Below are positions 62,842 to 64,000 of a stretch of DNA of 64,000 bases, piece by piece. The DNA lies in NCBI RefSeq assembly GCF_051200825.1, contig NZ_CP195158.1, forward strand, positions 2,046,001 through 2,110,000, given 5' to 3'. Position 1 is the first letter of the stretch, and every line of letters begins with the position of its first letter. The notes beneath the pieces were generated by a model. It saw only the letters and a list, made by a program, of their open reading frames with translations. It was not told where the DNA came from and searched no databases. A program made the position numbers and the translations under genes. The stretch is from Formosa sp030427735 (GTDB lineage Bacteria; Bacteroidota; Bacteroidia; Flavobacteriales; Flavobacteriaceae).

Positions 62842-64000
62842 TTAATTTAAATTGGTAGCCTTCAACCGCAAGGCATTTGCAATTACCGAAACCGAACTAA
62901 AGCTCATCGCTAAAGCCGCTATCATTGGCGATAATAATATACCAAAAAACGGATACAATACCCCAGCCGCAATAGGCACACCAATAGTGTTATAAATCAA
63001 AGCAAAAAACAGGTTTTGTTTTATGTTTTTCATGACACTATCACTTAATTTTTTTGCTTTTACTATGCCCTCTAAATCACCTTTCACCAAAGTTATCGAA
63101 GCACTTTCTATAGCCACATCGGTTCCTGTCCCCATAGCAATACCAACATCGCTTTGTGCCAAAGCTGGTGCATCATTAATCCCATCGCCAGCCATAGCTA
63201 CTACATGCCCCTGCCCCTGTAATCGCTCTACTTCTTTAAGCTTATCTTCTGGCAAACAACTGGCCTTAAAGTGTTTTAAGTTTAATGATTTCGCCACAGC
63301 TCTAGCCGTTATTTCATTATCTCCAGTAAGCATTATTAAATCTACATCAAGATCTTGAAGTTTTTTAATTGCGCCTTGGGTACTTGCCTTTATTTTATCA
63401 CCAATAACTATAAACGCAACAACAGTAGCATTAACTGCCAAATACGAGACCGTTTTACCTTTTTGCTGGAACTTTTGTACTTTTTGAATATAATTATCCG
63501 ATAATTCAGCCCCAACATGTGCCATCATCTTTTCGTTACCTAAAGCCACTTTTTTATTATCTATTTCACCAATGACGCCTTTACCTGATACCGCATTAAA
63601 ATGATTCAATTTTAAAAGATCAACACCCTTCTCTTCTCCATAAGTTAGTGTAGCACTAGCCAAAGGATGCTCGCTTTGCTGATTTAAAGACACTATATAT
63701 TGTAATGCTATACTTTTATCAAAATCATCAAAAACAGCTATCGATTCTACAGATGGTTTACCTTCGGTCAACGTTCCTGTTTTGTCTACAATTACTGTAT
63801 CTACTTTATCCATCCGCTCCAAAGCCTCGGCATTTTTAATAAGTACGCCGTTTTGCGCACCTTTACCTACGCCTACCATAACAGACATTGGTGTAGCCAA
63901 ACCCAAAGCACATGGACAGGCAATAATTAACACCGCAATGGCATTAACTAAAGCAAACACATAAGCAGGATTTGGTCCCCATAGTGCCCAAACTGCAAAT
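62842..64000 (-). CDS. copA: Copper-type P1B ATPase (partial; C-terminal part)
   Basis: Only the last about 386 codons are in the window; the N-terminus lies beyond the right edge. The membrane motif CPCALGLATP (copper/silver P1B-1 signature) is close to the edge, followed by the phosphorylation site VIVDKTGTLTEG, EHPLASATL (SEHPLA), MLTGDNEITARAVAK and GDGINDAPALAQSDVGIAMG. It exports Cu(I) from the cytoplasm. It is followed on the same strand by the DUF305 remnant and the CusB-like adaptor. A GTG at 63960 is not the true start, as the reading frame continues upstream. Confidence 0.93.
   Translation of the reverse strand, partial: FAVWALWGPNPAYVFALVNAIAVLIIACPCALGLATPMSVMVGVGKGAQNGVLIKNAEALERMDKVDTVIVDKTGTLTEGKPSVESIAVFDDFDKSIALQYIVSLNQQSEHPLASATLTYGEEKGVDLLKLNHFNAVSGKGVIGEIDNKKVALGNEKMMAHVGAELSDNYIQKVQKFQQKGKTVSYLAVNATVVAFIVIGDKIKASTQGAIKKLQDLDVDLIMLTGDNEITARAVAKSLNLKHFKASCLPEDKLKEVERLQGQGHVVAMAGDGINDAPALAQSDVGIAMGTGTDVAIESASITLVKGDLEGIVKAKKLSDSVMKNIKQNLFFALIYNTIGVPIAAGVLYPFFGILLSPMIAALAMSFSSVSVIANALRLKATNLN

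Overview
This window looks like the chromosome of a low-GC marine member of the Flavobacteriaceae (Bacteroidota). Several signs agree: promoters of the TAnnTTTG type, almost no Shine-Dalgarno sequences, a fused LpxC-FabZ protein, a PorX-type regulator of type IX secretion, two proteins with C-terminal type IX sorting domains, bifunctional HisB and HisIE, and dispersed palindromic repeats typical of these genomes. No phage, insertion sequence, plasmid or CRISPR locus is visible.

Layout. 0-0.6 kb: start of an arsenic-type operon (ArsR repressor and a DUF6428 protein), with a matching operator in front of each gene. 0.7-9 kb: housekeeping and envelope genes (SDR reductase, two OmpA-type lipoproteins, lipocalin-like lipoprotein, MscS-type channel, thioesterase, several DUF proteins, and a 53-codon DUF1328 gene). 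9-10.9 kb: a repeat element, TruA, and a small membrane protein. 10.9-18.3 kb: a complete histidine operon, hisG-D-C-B-H-A-F-IE, transcribed leftward and preceded by an 18-residue leader peptide with five His codons and an attenuator-like terminator. 18.3-22 kb: an operon of FabG, a VWA membrane protein and a prohibitin. 22-32 kb: M16 peptidase, sucD, and a lipid A cluster (HD hydrolase, lpxD, lpxC-fabZ, lpxA, efp, second LpxD-like gene).

32-36.7 kb: PorX, TsaE, a tiny exported peptide overlapping a membrane protein, alanine dehydrogenase and DUF4258. 36.8-48.3 kb: a more accessory stretch with a composite hairpin element, a fibronectin-type secreted protein, a secreted hydrolase, a ferritin-like protein, an MBL hydrolase, GNAT, a second copy of the repeat element, a class C beta-lactamase-like protein, UspA and TerC. 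48.3-55.8 kb: a glycosyltransferase / O-antigen polymerase / glycosyltransferase block set between degenerate 7-bp repeats, then an isolated AT-rich type IX cargo gene. 55.9-60.4 kb: tRNA-Pro, tRNA-Ser, a PgpH-type HD phosphohydrolase, thiolase and an NlpC/P60 hydrolase. 60.4-64 kb: copper handling (HMA-like protein, CusB-like adaptor, a deleted DUF305 remnant, and a CopA-type ATPase cut by the window edge).

The most interesting signals are the histidine leader/attenuator, the paired ArsR operators, the DUF305 gene collapsed by an internal deletion, the heptamer repeats that run into the end of a glycosyltransferase gene, and the composite hairpin elements. All of these come from reading the sequence; no searches or folding programs were run.
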